Shown here in pieces: positions 7,354-14,277 of a stretch of 19,984 bases of DNA (positions are counted from its first letter, which is position 1; each line of letters starts with the position of its first letter). Where the stretch lies: positions 1 through 19,984 of the forward strand of contig CAXMOO010000164.1 in assembly GCA_964195005.1 (NCBI GenBank), read 5' to 3'. This DNA comes from JAUXLW01 sp964195005. GTDB taxonomy: Bacteria; Actinomycetota; Acidimicrobiia; Spongiisociales; SHLN01. The notes beneath the pieces are model-generated. The model did not search any database, was not told the origin of the DNA, and saw only the letters and a program-made list of their open reading frames with translations. The position numbers were made by a program, and so were the translations under genes.

Positions 7354-8454
7354 ATGGACTTCAGAATCTCGGAGGAAAGGCAGATGCTGCGGGAGGGAGC
7401 CCGCCGGTTCCTCGAAGAGCACAGTCCGCCGGATCGAGTCCGCCAGGTCTCCGAATCAGAGGATGGCTACGACCGCGAGCTCTGGGAGGCAATGGCTACT
7501 CAGGGTTGGCAGGGCATGCACATTCCCGAGGAGTGGGGAGGGGCCGGCTTCACTTTCCAGGAAACGGCCATCTTGCTGCACGAAATGGGCAGAGTGCTGG
7601 CCCCGGTCCCGTACCTGTCATCCTCCGTACTCGCGGCAGCCGCGCTAATGGCCGGGGGAAGCGACGAGCAGAAGAAGGAGTGGCTCGGCGCCATCGCCGC
7701 GGGAGAGATTGTCGCCACGGTGGCAATCGCCGAGCCGGGTGAGGGTTGGGACCAGGCATCGATCAAGTCGGTCGCTTCTCCAGGCGGATCGGGATTCACA
7801 CTTGACGGGACCAAGTCCTACGTCACCGCCGGCCACACGGCCGATATGGTGCTGGTCGCTGCCGGCAACGGCGAAGGGGTCGGCTTCTATCTCGTCCGGG
7901 GAGCAGATGTCCAGGCCGAGAAACTGGTAACGCTCGATACCACCCGACCGCAAGCCATCATCGACTTGAACTCAGTCCCGGCCCAGCGCCTCGGTGAGAG
8001 CGGCTGGGACACTGTCGAGCATGTGTATGACCTGGCGCGGGTGGCTCTGGCCGCCGAGCAGGTCGGAGGAGCTGAGCGAGTGCTGGAAATGGCAGTCGCT
8101 TACGCCAAGGATCGCATGCAGTTCGGCAGGGCTATCGGCTCGTTTCAGGCGATCAAGCACATGTGCGCCGACATGCTGATGGAATTGGAGGCCGCCCGCT
8201 CGGCGGCCTCCTATGCGGCCTGGACGGTCGCCAACTCTCCGAATGAAGTCGCCCAAGCGGCTCCGCTGGCGAAGGCCTACTGCTCGGAAGCGTTCTTCCG
8301 CGCCGCGTCCAACAACATTCAGATCCACGGCGGGATCGGCTTCACGTGGGAACACGACGCCCACCTGTATTTCAAACGGGCTAAGTCGACCGAGCTGCTC
8401 TTTGGCACTCCGGCAGCCCACCGTGAGGTTCTGGCCGATCGTCTCGGCCTTTAA
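7354..8454 (+). CDS. Acyl-CoA dehydrogenase-family protein lacking the usual catalytic Glu
   Basis: This is a 366-residue flavoprotein of the acyl-CoA dehydrogenase fold: N-terminal helices (1-115), beta domain (120-215), C-terminal helices (220-366). DRMQFGRAIG (253-262), a FAD/dimer motif, and HGGIGFT (325-331) are clear. A gapless comparison from HGGIGF to the MCAD pattern places Phe350 where the catalytic Glu376 should be. A gapless comparison with isovaleryl-CoA dehydrogenase places Ala228 at the alternative Glu254. It may be the non-catalytic subunit of a heteromeric FadE pair like those in sterol degradation, but no partner gene is adjacent. ATG 7354 was chosen because MDFRISEERQ is the normal family start; an in-frame extension to 7183 reads antisense to the lipoprotein gene. 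Confidence 0.9.
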   Translation: MDFRISEERQMLREGARRFLEEHSPPDRVRQVSESEDGYDRELWEAMATQGWQGMHIPEEWGGAGFTFQETAILLHEMGRVLAPVPYLSSSVLAAAALMAGGSDEQKKEWLGAIAAGEIVATVAIAEPGEGWDQASIKSVASPGGSGFTLDGTKSYVTAGHTADMVLVAAGNGEGVGFYLVRGADVQAEKLVTLDTTRPQAIIDLNSVPAQRLGESGWDTVEHVYDLARVALAAEQVGGAERVLEMAVAYAKDRMQFGRAIGSFQAIKHMCADMLMELEAARSAASYAAWTVANSPNEVAQAAPLAKAYCSEAFFRAASNNIQIHGGIGFTWEHDAHLYFKRAKSTELLFGTPAAHREVLADRLGL

Positions 8455-8491
8455 GGGACTTCGCCCCTAAGGGTCGGGCAGTCCCGGCTCC

Positions 8492-8497
8492 GATACT
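8492..8497 (+). promoter_or_regulatory. Leaderless -10 element of the dsbB-like gene
   Basis: GATACT is followed by 7 nt and the GTG start at 8505, so the transcript should begin at or 1 nt before the start codon. There is no Shine-Dalgarno sequence upstream of this GTG. Confidence 0.35.
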
Positions 8498-8504
8498 TGG
8501 TCTG

Positions 8505-9008
8505 GTGAGTTACCAAACCTATACGCACTTCACCGCGATCCTGGCGCTCACCGCCAACGTGGCGACCCTTGCCCTGGTGGTGAGCTGGCGCCGGTCCCGG
8601 GTCGCTCCATCGCCGGCGATGTGGGGGGCCGCCGGTGTTGCCGGCGTTGCCACGGTGGGAAGCCTCATCTACTCCCTGGGGTTCGACCTTCAGCCGTGTG
8701 ACCTGTGCTGGTATCAGCGAATCGCCATGTACCCGCTGGTGCTGGTACTGGGTGTTGCCGCGTTCAGGGCCGACCTCGCCGGTGCCCGTAGATACGGCCT
8801 TCCGTTGGCCGCCGCTGGTGGGCTGGTCGCCGGATACCACTATCTGCTTCACCACTTCCCCAGCTTGGAGGCCGGGACCTGCTCGTTCTCCGTGCCCTGT
8901 TCGGCCCCCTACGTTTGGCGATACGGATTCTTGTCGATTCCCTACATGGCTCTCAGCGGGTTCGTACTGATAATCGTCGCCCTTGCCACTGCCCGGGAGG
9001 ACTCATGA
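8505..9008 (+). CDS. DsbB/BdbC-like disulfide bond formation membrane protein
   Basis: This 167-residue membrane protein would re-oxidise a thiol oxidoreductase outside the membrane by passing electrons to quinone. About five hydrophobic segments are visible (roughly 8-28, 40-58, 72-88, 98-115, 142-163). The DsbB motif PCDLCWYQR gives the CXXC pair Cys65/Cys68, and the second pair is Cys126/Cys132 in the extracytoplasmic loop. GTG is the start. Its stop overlaps the next gene's ATG (ATGA), so it is coupled to a thioredoxin-fold lipoprotein that is a natural partner. Confidence 0.9.
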   Translation: MSYQTYTHFTAILALTANVATLALVVSWRRSRVAPSPAMWGAAGVAGVATVGSLIYSLGFDLQPCDLCWYQRIAMYPLVLVLGVAAFRADLAGARRYGLPLAAAGGLVAGYHYLLHHFPSLEAGTCSFSVPCSAPYVWRYGFLSIPYMALSGFVLIIVALATAREDS

Positions 9009-9604
9009 GAATTGTGATTGCAGGTGCATTGCTGACGCTGGGCCTGGCCGCCTGTGGCGGCGATGGGTTCGTGAGCGACGGTTTGCCGACCACCACCCTG
9101 ATAGAGGTTGCAGACTCGGTGGAGATCAGCGGGGCGGCACTGCCCGAATTGAAGTCCGGGCCTGATCCGGCTGTCGGAACAGTCGCCCCCGAGGTGACCG
9201 GTCCCGGTTTTACCGGAAAACCGGTGACGATCAGCCATGACGGCACCGCCAAAGTCATTGTCTTCTTGGCACATTGGTGTGACCAGTGCCGGGGGGAGGT
9301 GGAGGAGCTGGCACCCTACTTCAGTGCTCTTGAGGTGCCCGTCGGGGTGGAGTTGTACTCGGTGGCGACGGCCACCCAATCCACCCGCCTCAACTATCCG
9401 CCGTCCGACTGGCTTCTCGAAGCCGGCTGGCAGCTACCAGTGCTGGTGGACACGGCAGGCTTTGACGTTGCCAGGGCCTACGGCCTCAGCGGTTTCCCCT
9501 ACTGGGTGGTATTGGATGGGGAAGGAGTTGTGCTTACCCGGATCTCCGGCAGGCTCGGCGTCGAACCGGTCGAGGCCCTGCTGGCCAAACTGGCGACTTT
9601 TTAG
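9005..9604 (+). CDS. TlpA-like thioredoxin-fold lipoprotein
   Basis: The 199-residue protein has a short lipoprotein signal peptide with lipobox LAAC (Cys17 lipidated), a variable region (18-60) and a thioredoxin domain. The active site is WCDQC (91-95). The cis-proline is Pro165 (GFPYWVV). It should act outside the membrane as a thiol-disulfide oxidoreductase or resolvase. The ATG at 9005 overlaps the dsbB-like stop and is preceded by GGGAGG 5 nt upstream, so the pair is co-translated. Its stop overlaps by 4 nt the stop of the convergent DUF3105 gene. Confidence 0.92.
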   Translation: MRIVIAGALLTLGLAACGGDGFVSDGLPTTTLIEVADSVEISGAALPELKSGPDPAVGTVAPEVTGPGFTGKPVTISHDGTAKVIVFLAHWCDQCRGEVEELAPYFSALEVPVGVELYSVATATQSTRLNYPPSDWLLEAGWQLPVLVDTAGFDVARAYGLSGFPYWVVLDGEGVVLTRISGRLGVEPVEALLAKLATF

Positions 9605-10164
9605 GTGACGATCCCATTGGCGCAGCCGGCCAGGGGCTCAGGGGCCGAGGGCGCATCGCGGAACGCACCGTGGAACTGGTCGAGTCGATTGTCGGTGGCA
9701 CTTTGCAACTTGAGCTGATTGCCCCACGCGGTGGCGATGACGGGCGCGCTCTGGTCCGGGAAGAGGCTGACGATGGTCTCGGAGCGGCGGCCGAGGCTCT
9801 CGAGGATGCCCGTTTCTTCGTCGGACAAGCCGGCCCGGTAGGTAATCCAGACCACACCGTGCTCCATCGAGTGCACGGCGTTCTCGGTCCGGATCTCGTT
9901 CTCGTAGAAGCCGCAAGCATGCCATTGCGTATTGTGATTGCCGCCGGGGGGAGGGTCGGTTGTTCCGTAGTCGATGGGCCCGTCGATGTGCTGGGCATTG
10001 ATACCGCTGAAAGTCTCGACTCCGGCCGGGGCGTCGGGTCGCTCGCCCCTCCCGGTCTCAACTCCGCTGACGACCAGCCAGATCAAGCCCGCGGTAACGA
10101 GAACCCCGCCAGTCCCTATGGCGAGGGCCTTCCATTTCACTCCCGAATTCGTGCTACTGGCCAC
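9601..10164 (-). CDS. DUF3105 membrane-anchored protein
   Basis: This 187-residue protein has one N-terminal transmembrane helix (about 13-33) and an extracytoplasmic domain matching DUF3105. Hallmarks are GVETFSGINAQHIDGP (48-63), PPPGGNHN (71-78), WHACGFYE with Cys84, the HSMEHGVVW histidine motif (98-106) and ATAWGNQL. The conserved histidines (59, 77, 98, 102) and cysteines (84, 181) suggest metal or redox chemistry, but the family function is unknown to me. A GTG at 10164 was chosen: TATTCT lies 8 nt upstream. An in-frame ATG at 10275 lies inside the divergent gene. It converges on the TlpA-like gene with a 4-nt overlap. Confidence 0.85.
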   Translation of the reverse strand: MASSTNSGVKWKALAIGTGGVLVTAGLIWLVVSGVETGRGERPDAPAGVETFSGINAQHIDGPIDYGTTDPPPGGNHNTQWHACGFYENEIRTENAVHSMEHGVVWITYRAGLSDEETGILESLGRRSETIVSLFPDQSAPVIATAWGNQLKLQSATDNRLDQFHGAFRDAPSAPEPLAGCANGIVT

Positions 10165-10172
10165 GGCCGCAG

Positions 10173-10178
10173 AGAATA
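10173..10178 (-). promoter_or_regulatory. -10 element of the DUF3105 gene
   Basis: TATTCT on the minus strand ends 8 nt before the GTG at 10164. It supports that start and a near-leaderless message. Confidence 0.35.
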
Positions 10179-10237
10179 GGGGCCGATCGAAGTTATTTGG
10201 GCGATTTCGTCCGAGCTCCAGGTTCCGAGGGTGCCGG

Positions 10238-10243
10238 TAGCAT
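10238..10243 (+). promoter_or_regulatory. Leaderless -10 element of the mutase operon
   Basis: TAGCAT ends 7 nt before the ATG at 10251, so the transcript would begin at or next to that codon. If correct, two in-frame ATGs at 10242 and 10245 lie outside the message. Confidence 0.35.
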
Positions 10244-10250
10244 GATGGAC

Positions 10251-10670
10251 ATGAGCCCTTTGCTTCTGGGAGCACTCCTCGTGGCGCTTCTCCTTGGTCT
10301 GGCAGCAGCCCTTGTGTGGCAAGAGGCGATGCAGCGCTCGGGCCCCGAGCAACTCACCTACGTGCTCGACGATGCCGTCGAATTCGTCGATCAATATGTG
10401 GGAGGTGCCGGTTGGCTCGGCCGGGAAGACATCCGCCGGATCCTCGAGTGGGAAGTGGTGTATCTACAGGGGATCTCCCCCCGGGGCGCCGGGAAGCTCG
10501 AGCCGGTGCGAGTGGGGAATTCCGACGACGCCGCTCGGTTCATCCTCGACCAGATCGGCCAACCGGCCGGGTACTCCCCCGACGATGTGCGACAGGTGTT
10601 AGCCGGCGAAGGCGCCTATCTGGTCAGGATCGGAGCCGTGGGTAGCGCCGTGGAAGGGGAGGAGTGGTGA
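10251..10670 (+). CDS. Membrane-anchored small protein with a 38-residue tandem repeat
   Basis: I do not recognise this family. The 139 residues begin with one hydrophobic helix (about 3-24, LLLGALLVALLLGLAAALV) and then a soluble part built from two similar 38-residue units at 42-79 and 94-131. They align without gaps, sharing Ala1, Phe4, Gly10, Asp19, Arg21, Leu24, Glu27, Tyr30, Leu31, Ile34 and Gly38 of the unit. Each unit reads as helix, AGW/AGY turn, helix, YL strand. Its stop TGA overlaps the GTG of the mutase gene, so the two are co-translated. The start could also be ATG 10242, which has a GAGGG 10 nt upstream. Confidence 0.75.
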   Translation: MSPLLLGALLVALLLGLAAALVWQEAMQRSGPEQLTYVLDDAVEFVDQYVGGAGWLGREDIRRILEWEVVYLQGISPRGAGKLEPVRVGNSDDAARFILDQIGQPAGYSPDDVRQVLAGEGAYLVRIGAVGSAVEGEEW

Positions 10671-12310
10671 GCGACCGGGCCAGGTGGGAGGAGCTGGCAG
10701 GCGAAGGGCCCGAGCGGCAGTCAGGTTTCAGCTCGCTGTCAGGTGAGCCGGTGCCGGGCCTCGGTCTTCCCCCGGAGGGGGATCCGCCCGAGCGCATTGG
10801 TTATCCGGGCCTCTACCCGTACACGCGGGGCATCCATGCCACCGGCTATCGGGGGCGCCTCTGGACCATGCGCCAGTTCGCCGGATTCGCCTCAGTCAAG
10901 AAGACCAACGCCCGTTTTCGCCATTTGCTGGCCGAAGGTCAGGGCGGACTGTCGGTGGCTTTCGACATGCCAACGCTGATGGGATACGACAGTGACTCGT
11001 CACGAGCCCTAGGCGAGGTGGGTCACTGTGGGGTCGCGGTCGATTCTGCAGATGACATGAATGCCTTGATGGACGGAATTCCGCTCGATGAGGTTTCGGT
11101 ATCGATGACGATCAATGGCCCGGCTCAAGTTCTGTTCGGATTCCTGCTCGTGTCTGCCGAAGAACAGGGTGTTTCCTGGGATCGACTGGCCGGCACGTTG
11201 CAGAATGACATCCTCAAGGAGTACATCGCCCAGAAAGAATGGCTGTTTCCGCCGAAGCCGCACCTGCGAATGCTGGTTGATCAAGTCGAGTTCTGTCGAG
11301 ACCGGGTGCCGCTGTGGAATACCATTTCGATCAGCGGGTATCACATTCGTGAGGCGGGTGCCACGGCGGTGCAAGAGCTGGCGTTCACGCTTGCCGACGG
11401 CTTTGCCTACGTTGAGGCGTGCCGCGACCGGGGCCTGGAAGTCGACTCGTTCGTGCCCCGGTTCTCGTTCTTCTTCGACGCCCACATCGATTTCTTCGAG
11501 GAAATTGCTAAGTACCGGGCAGCCCGGCGTATTTGGGCTCGCTGGATGAGAGAGCGGTACGGGGCGAAGGATGAACGATCGCTCAAGCTGCGCTTTCACA
11601 CCCAGACGTCGGGTGTTTCCCTCACTGCCCAGCAGCCATACAACAACGTGGTGCGGATCGCCATCGAAGCTCTGGCCGCCGTGATGGGGGGTACCCAGAG
11701 TCTGCATACCAACGCGCTCGACGAGGTCTATGCCCTGCCGACCAGGGAAGCCGCCGAGCTGGCGCTGCGTACCCAGCAGGTCATCGCCGAAGAGACCGGA
11801 ACGGCGGACACCGTCGACCCGCTGGGCGGATCGTGGTATCTGGAGCAGCTCACCGACCAGGCGGAGGCCGCTGCCGAGGAGCTGTTCGCGGCAATCGATC
11901 GCAAAGGGTCCGGTTCGATGCTGGCCGGAGTCCTGCGCGGCATCGAGGAGGGCTGGTTCCAGGGCCAGATTTCCGATTCCGCGTACGAGTTCGAGAAGAA
12001 GGTGACGGCAGGCGAGCGAGGAATCGTCGGCGTGAATCGCTACGTCCGTGAAGATAAGAAGGACATCAACATCCTTCGAATCGGTACTGAAATCGAAGAG
12101 GAGCAGCGCCACACTCTGGCCGGGTTGCGAGCCGATCGGGATGAGGACGCCGTATCTGCAGCCCGGGAAGCCTTGCGGGTCGGGGCCGAAGCCGACGCCA
12201 ACCTGATGGAACTCATCGTGGAAGCAGCCAGGGTGCGGGCCACGGAAGGTGAAATTGTCGAGACCCTGCGGGAGGTGTTCGGTGGATACCGTGAACCGGC
12301 GTGGATCTGA
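10667..12310 (+). CDS. icmA: Acyl-CoA mutase large subunit, isobutyryl-CoA mutase type
   Basis: This 547-residue protein is the substrate-binding TIM-barrel half of a B12-dependent acyl-CoA mutase. The family core is intact (GLSVAFDMPT, VSMTINGPAQ, TLQNDILKEY, SISGYH with His226, QTSGVSLTAQ, SLHTNALDE). Two positions decide the substrate. Methylmalonyl-CoA mutase Tyr89 is Phe71 here (WTMRQFAGF), and its Arg207 is Gln189 (37 residues before His226). Phe plus Gln is the isobutyryl-CoA mutase pair. The C-terminal B12 domain (DxHxxG) is absent, so a separate small subunit is needed and none is in this window. The GTG at 10667, coupled by a GTGA overlap and preceded by GGGGAGG, was chosen over GTG 10664. 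Confidence 0.93.
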   Translation: MSDRARWEELAGEGPERQSGFSSLSGEPVPGLGLPPEGDPPERIGYPGLYPYTRGIHATGYRGRLWTMRQFAGFASVKKTNARFRHLLAEGQGGLSVAFDMPTLMGYDSDSSRALGEVGHCGVAVDSADDMNALMDGIPLDEVSVSMTINGPAQVLFGFLLVSAEEQGVSWDRLAGTLQNDILKEYIAQKEWLFPPKPHLRMLVDQVEFCRDRVPLWNTISISGYHIREAGATAVQELAFTLADGFAYVEACRDRGLEVDSFVPRFSFFFDAHIDFFEEIAKYRAARRIWARWMRERYGAKDERSLKLRFHTQTSGVSLTAQQPYNNVVRIAIEALAAVMGGTQSLHTNALDEVYALPTREAAELALRTQQVIAEETGTADTVDPLGGSWYLEQLTDQAEAAAEELFAAIDRKGSGSMLAGVLRGIEEGWFQGQISDSAYEFEKKVTAGERGIVGVNRYVREDKKDINILRIGTEIEEEQRHTLAGLRADRDEDAVSAAREALRVGAEADANLMELIVEAARVRATEGEIVETLREVFGGYREPAWI

Positions 12311-12455
12311 CCTCCGGACCAGGCTGGTGGAAGCCTTCCTGGCGGTCTACTTCTCGATAGCGCCCAGCTCCATTCCCTGGCACCGATTGAGCATTCAGCC
12401 TCCCCCCGCCTACGAACTCATGGTCGGTGAGCCGGTACGTAGACTGAGGCCATGA
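12282..12455 (+). CDS. Possible small coupled protein (57 aa)
   Basis: This frame opens with GTG at 12282, preceded by GGGAGG at 6-nt spacing inside the end of the mutase gene. It ends in a TGA overlapping the next gene's ATG (ATGA at 12452). That coupling geometry and mostly G/C third positions argue for translation. The predicted protein is basic with a short hydrophobic stretch (AFLAVYFSIA) and matches nothing I know. Against it, the next gene has its own leaderless promoter inside this frame. Confidence 0.3.
   Translation: MDTVNRRGSDLRTRLVEAFLAVYFSIAPSSIPWHRLSIQPPPAYELMVGEPVRRLRP
12440..12445 (+). promoter_or_regulatory. Leaderless -10 element of the SnoaL-like gene
   Basis: TAGACT is followed by exactly 6 nt (GAGGCC) and the ATG at 12452. 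GAGG is too close to the start to be a good ribosome site, which favours leaderless translation. Confidence 0.45.
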
Positions 12456-12886
12456 CCGATTACTCCACCGAAGAAGCGGTGGTCGACGAACTTGTGGACT
12501 TCTTCAACGCCCGCGATCTCGAAGGCATCCGCGAGCTTCTCGATGCGGAAGTATCGGCGCCCTTTTTTGGAGGCACCGGAGCCGACATCACTATGCAGGG
12601 AATCGGCGAATTGGTGCTGGCATATCCCGGGATCGTCTCCACCCGGGGCGAGCTGGGAGACGAGCCGGTGCTTGTGGCCTGGATTCCAGGCGAAACCCAC
12701 ATTTACCTGCGCATGGGCTACTTCCTGTTCACATTCGCCGACGGGGATGAGAACGGCGAGGAGCTGATCGAGCACATCGACTACTCAGACGAGATAGACG
12801 ACGGCACCCTGCTCGCCGAGCAACCGGACCCGGCCGACATGGCCGAGGGTGAAGACTGGCAAACCTGGGCCGAAGGCGCCAGTTAG
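12452..12886 (+). CDS. NTF2/SnoaL-like small protein
   Basis: This 144-residue acidic protein has the pattern of the NTF2/SnoaL fold. An N-terminal helix runs to VVDELVDFFNARDLEGIRELLDAEV, followed by a GG turn, a helix (MQGIGELVLAY), then strands ending in LIEHIDYSDE. Such proteins bind or isomerise small hydrophobic ligands or form dimers; no catalytic residues can be assigned. The C-terminal tail (about 112-144) is rich in Asp and Glu. It lies after the mutase gene on the same strand but has its own leaderless -10 hexamer. Confidence 0.8.
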   Translation: MTDYSTEEAVVDELVDFFNARDLEGIRELLDAEVSAPFFGGTGADITMQGIGELVLAYPGIVSTRGELGDEPVLVAWIPGETHIYLRMGYFLFTFADGDENGEELIEHIDYSDEIDDGTLLAEQPDPADMAEGEDWQTWAEGAS

Positions 12887-12925
12887 TGCTCTGTCACTGG
12901 TCGGGGCACTAGAGAAGGGGAGGGG

Positions 12926-13132
12926 ATGGGACGCTTGCTGCGCTTCGGGGAGAACCGTTTCGTCGGTGTGCGCGATGAAATGACTGTCTACGACTGCGAC
13001 GATGAGTCGCAGTTTGCAGCCCTTGAAGCCCGGGTTGAGGCCGAACGACTCACCGAAAAGAACATGTTGTCGGCTATTGCGCCCGACACCCTGGCAGAAG
13101 CCCGTAATCGGGGATTTCGGCCCGTTAGCTAG
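12926..13132 (+). CDS. Small hypothetical protein (68 aa)
   Basis: This short gene has a strong purine-rich ribosome site (AAGGGGAGGGG) directly before the ATG. The protein starts MGRLLRFGENRFVG, has a YDCDDESQF turn, and a charged helix (about 28-45) followed by a LAEARNRGF end. No membrane segment or signal is visible, and I do not recognise a family. Its stop lies inside the 3' end of the convergent hydrolase gene, an 8-nt overlap at 13125-13132. Confidence 0.65.
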   Translation: MGRLLRFGENRFVGVRDEMTVYDCDDESQFAALEARVEAERLTEKNMLSAIAPDTLAEARNRGFRPVS

Positions 13133-13742
13133 CGGTCAAGAACCCGGCCATCAGGCCTGCCACCCGGTCTTCTCGGAAATAGAAGAAGTGGTCGCTTCCT
13201 TTGATCACATCCACAGTTGCCCCGATTGAGAGGGCATATGACTCCAGATCCTTAACTGTTATGAACTGATCCCGATCGCCGATTATGAAGAGTCGCCGGG
13301 CCTCAGCCAGCTCAGGTGATCGAGGGGGTGATTGCATGTACTCGGTATTTACCGGCGGGGCAATGCCGACGTACGGGGTGGAGTCGCCCTCGCGAGCCTG
13401 CCATCTCAGCGCCGTAGCTGCTCCGAAAGACCATCCGCCGAGGGCCAGCGGTAATCCCCGGGTTGCGGCTTGCTCCATTGCCGCCGCCACATCATTCACT
13501 TCGCCATCGCCGCCACCCCATTCGCCGGATGAAGCGCCGACTCCGCGGAAGTTGAACCGCAGCACCGAGAAGCCGTCCCCGACAAGCCCTTTGGTTACTT
13601 TGTGCATGAGGGGTGAGGTCATAGTGCCGCCTTGCTGCGGATGGGGGTGGCAGAACACGAGCGCGCCGAGAGGCTCGGGTGGCTCGTCCCAGCGTCCCTC
13701 GAGTCGCACTCCATTGGCGGTCTCGAGCTCGACTCGATTCAA
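13125..13742 (-). CDS. Alpha/beta hydrolase (dienelactone-hydrolase-like)
   Basis: This compact 205-residue alpha/beta hydrolase probably acts as an esterase or thioesterase in the cytoplasm. HPHPQQGGTM (32-41) forms the oxyanion loop. The nucleophile elbow is GWSFG (103-107, Ser105). Asp158 (IIGDRDQF) and His185 (GSDHFF) complete the triad. FNFRGVGASSG (63-73) is typical of the family. TTG at 13742 is the likely start: it overlaps the upstream gene's stop in a TTGA, and MNRVELETANGVRLEG begins at the first strand. It is the last gene of a short minus-strand operon. Confidence 0.88.
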   Translation of the reverse strand: MNRVELETANGVRLEGRWDEPPEPLGALVFCHPHPQQGGTMTSPLMHKVTKGLVGDGFSVLRFNFRGVGASSGEWGGGDGEVNDVAAAMEQAATRGLPLALGGWSFGAATALRWQAREGDSTPYVGIAPPVNTEYMQSPPRSPELAEARRLFIIGDRDQFITVKDLESYALSIGATVDVIKGSDHFFYFREDRVAGLMAGFLTAS

Positions 13743-14116
13743 CGGAACTCAGCTTCCACTTCGGCCCGTTGCGCCTCGAACTCGGCGCCATCCAGCACCG
13801 GCCGATTCCCCCGGTAGACCCGGAGAATCAGGACGTCTCCCTCAGGGAGATTTGTCAAGAAGTTGCCGTCCGATTCCGGGCTGAGCGAAGAGGCCGGCTG
13901 GACCCCCATGACCAGAGCCGTCAGATCGTCGAGCGCGGACGGCTCCACCACCGACCCGGGGTCAGCTTTGAGCTCAGCCGCCGGCCGGGGCGGTCCCGGC
14001 GCCAGCTCCAGCTCGTCGTTGAGGTCTACGGCATAGCGGGGAGCGAAGGCAACAACGCTTTTTCCACTTGCGAGCAGCCATAGATCGGGTATTGGCAGGG
14101 TCAGTTCGGAGGCCAC
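13739..14116 (-). CDS. Hypothetical protein, possibly PUA/ASCH-like
   Basis: The 125-residue protein has no signal or membrane segment. An N-terminal LWLLASGKSVVAFAPRYAV segment followed by DELEL, and a later GDVLILRVYRG strand, faintly recall ASCH/PUA-like beta-barrels that bind RNA or nucleotides. The match is weak and no function is assigned. The C-terminus is a charged helix (DGAEFEAQRAEVEAEF). The GTG at 14116 directly follows the stop of the 30-residue membrane protein. The 3' end overlaps the hydrolase start by 4 nt, so all three genes form one unit. Confidence 0.7.
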   Translation of the reverse strand: MASELTLPIPDLWLLASGKSVVAFAPRYAVDLNDELELAPGPPRPAAELKADPGSVVEPSALDDLTALVMGVQPASSLSPESDGNFLTNLPEGDVLILRVYRGNRPVLDGAEFEAQRAEVEAEFR

Positions 14117-14209
14117 TCACACGCTCCGGACGTACAGCCACCAGGCGCCGGCACCCAATATGACCAGCGCGGTGATCAAGGCGGTGATTATCAGGTAGCG
14201 AGTTTTCAC
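14117..14209 (-). CDS. 30-residue single-pass membrane microprotein
   Basis: A GTG at 14209 opens a 30-residue frame with a basic N-terminus (MKTRY). One hydrophobic helix follows (about residues 6-27, ending AWWLYV), then RSV. The positive-inside N-terminus followed by an aromatic belt is a textbook membrane helix. TAGGGT lies exactly 6 nt upstream of the GTG, the leaderless spacing used by other genes here. The stop is immediately followed by the GTG of the next gene. The function is unknown. Confidence 0.6.
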   Translation of the reverse strand: MKTRYLIITALITALVILGAGAWWLYVRSV

Positions 14210-14215
14210 CCCCTC

Positions 14216-14221
14216 ACCCTA
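14216..14221 (-). promoter_or_regulatory. Leaderless -10 element of the microprotein/hydrolase operon
   Basis: TAGGGT on the minus strand, then GAGGGG (6 nt), then the GTG at 14209. It uses the same hexamer and spacing as the promoter of the SDR gene at 1500-1505. Confidence 0.5.
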
Positions 14222-14277
14222 TCCCCACCCACAATTGAGGAACTCCCGACGCCACAGTGCCGTGTCATGCACAGCAC

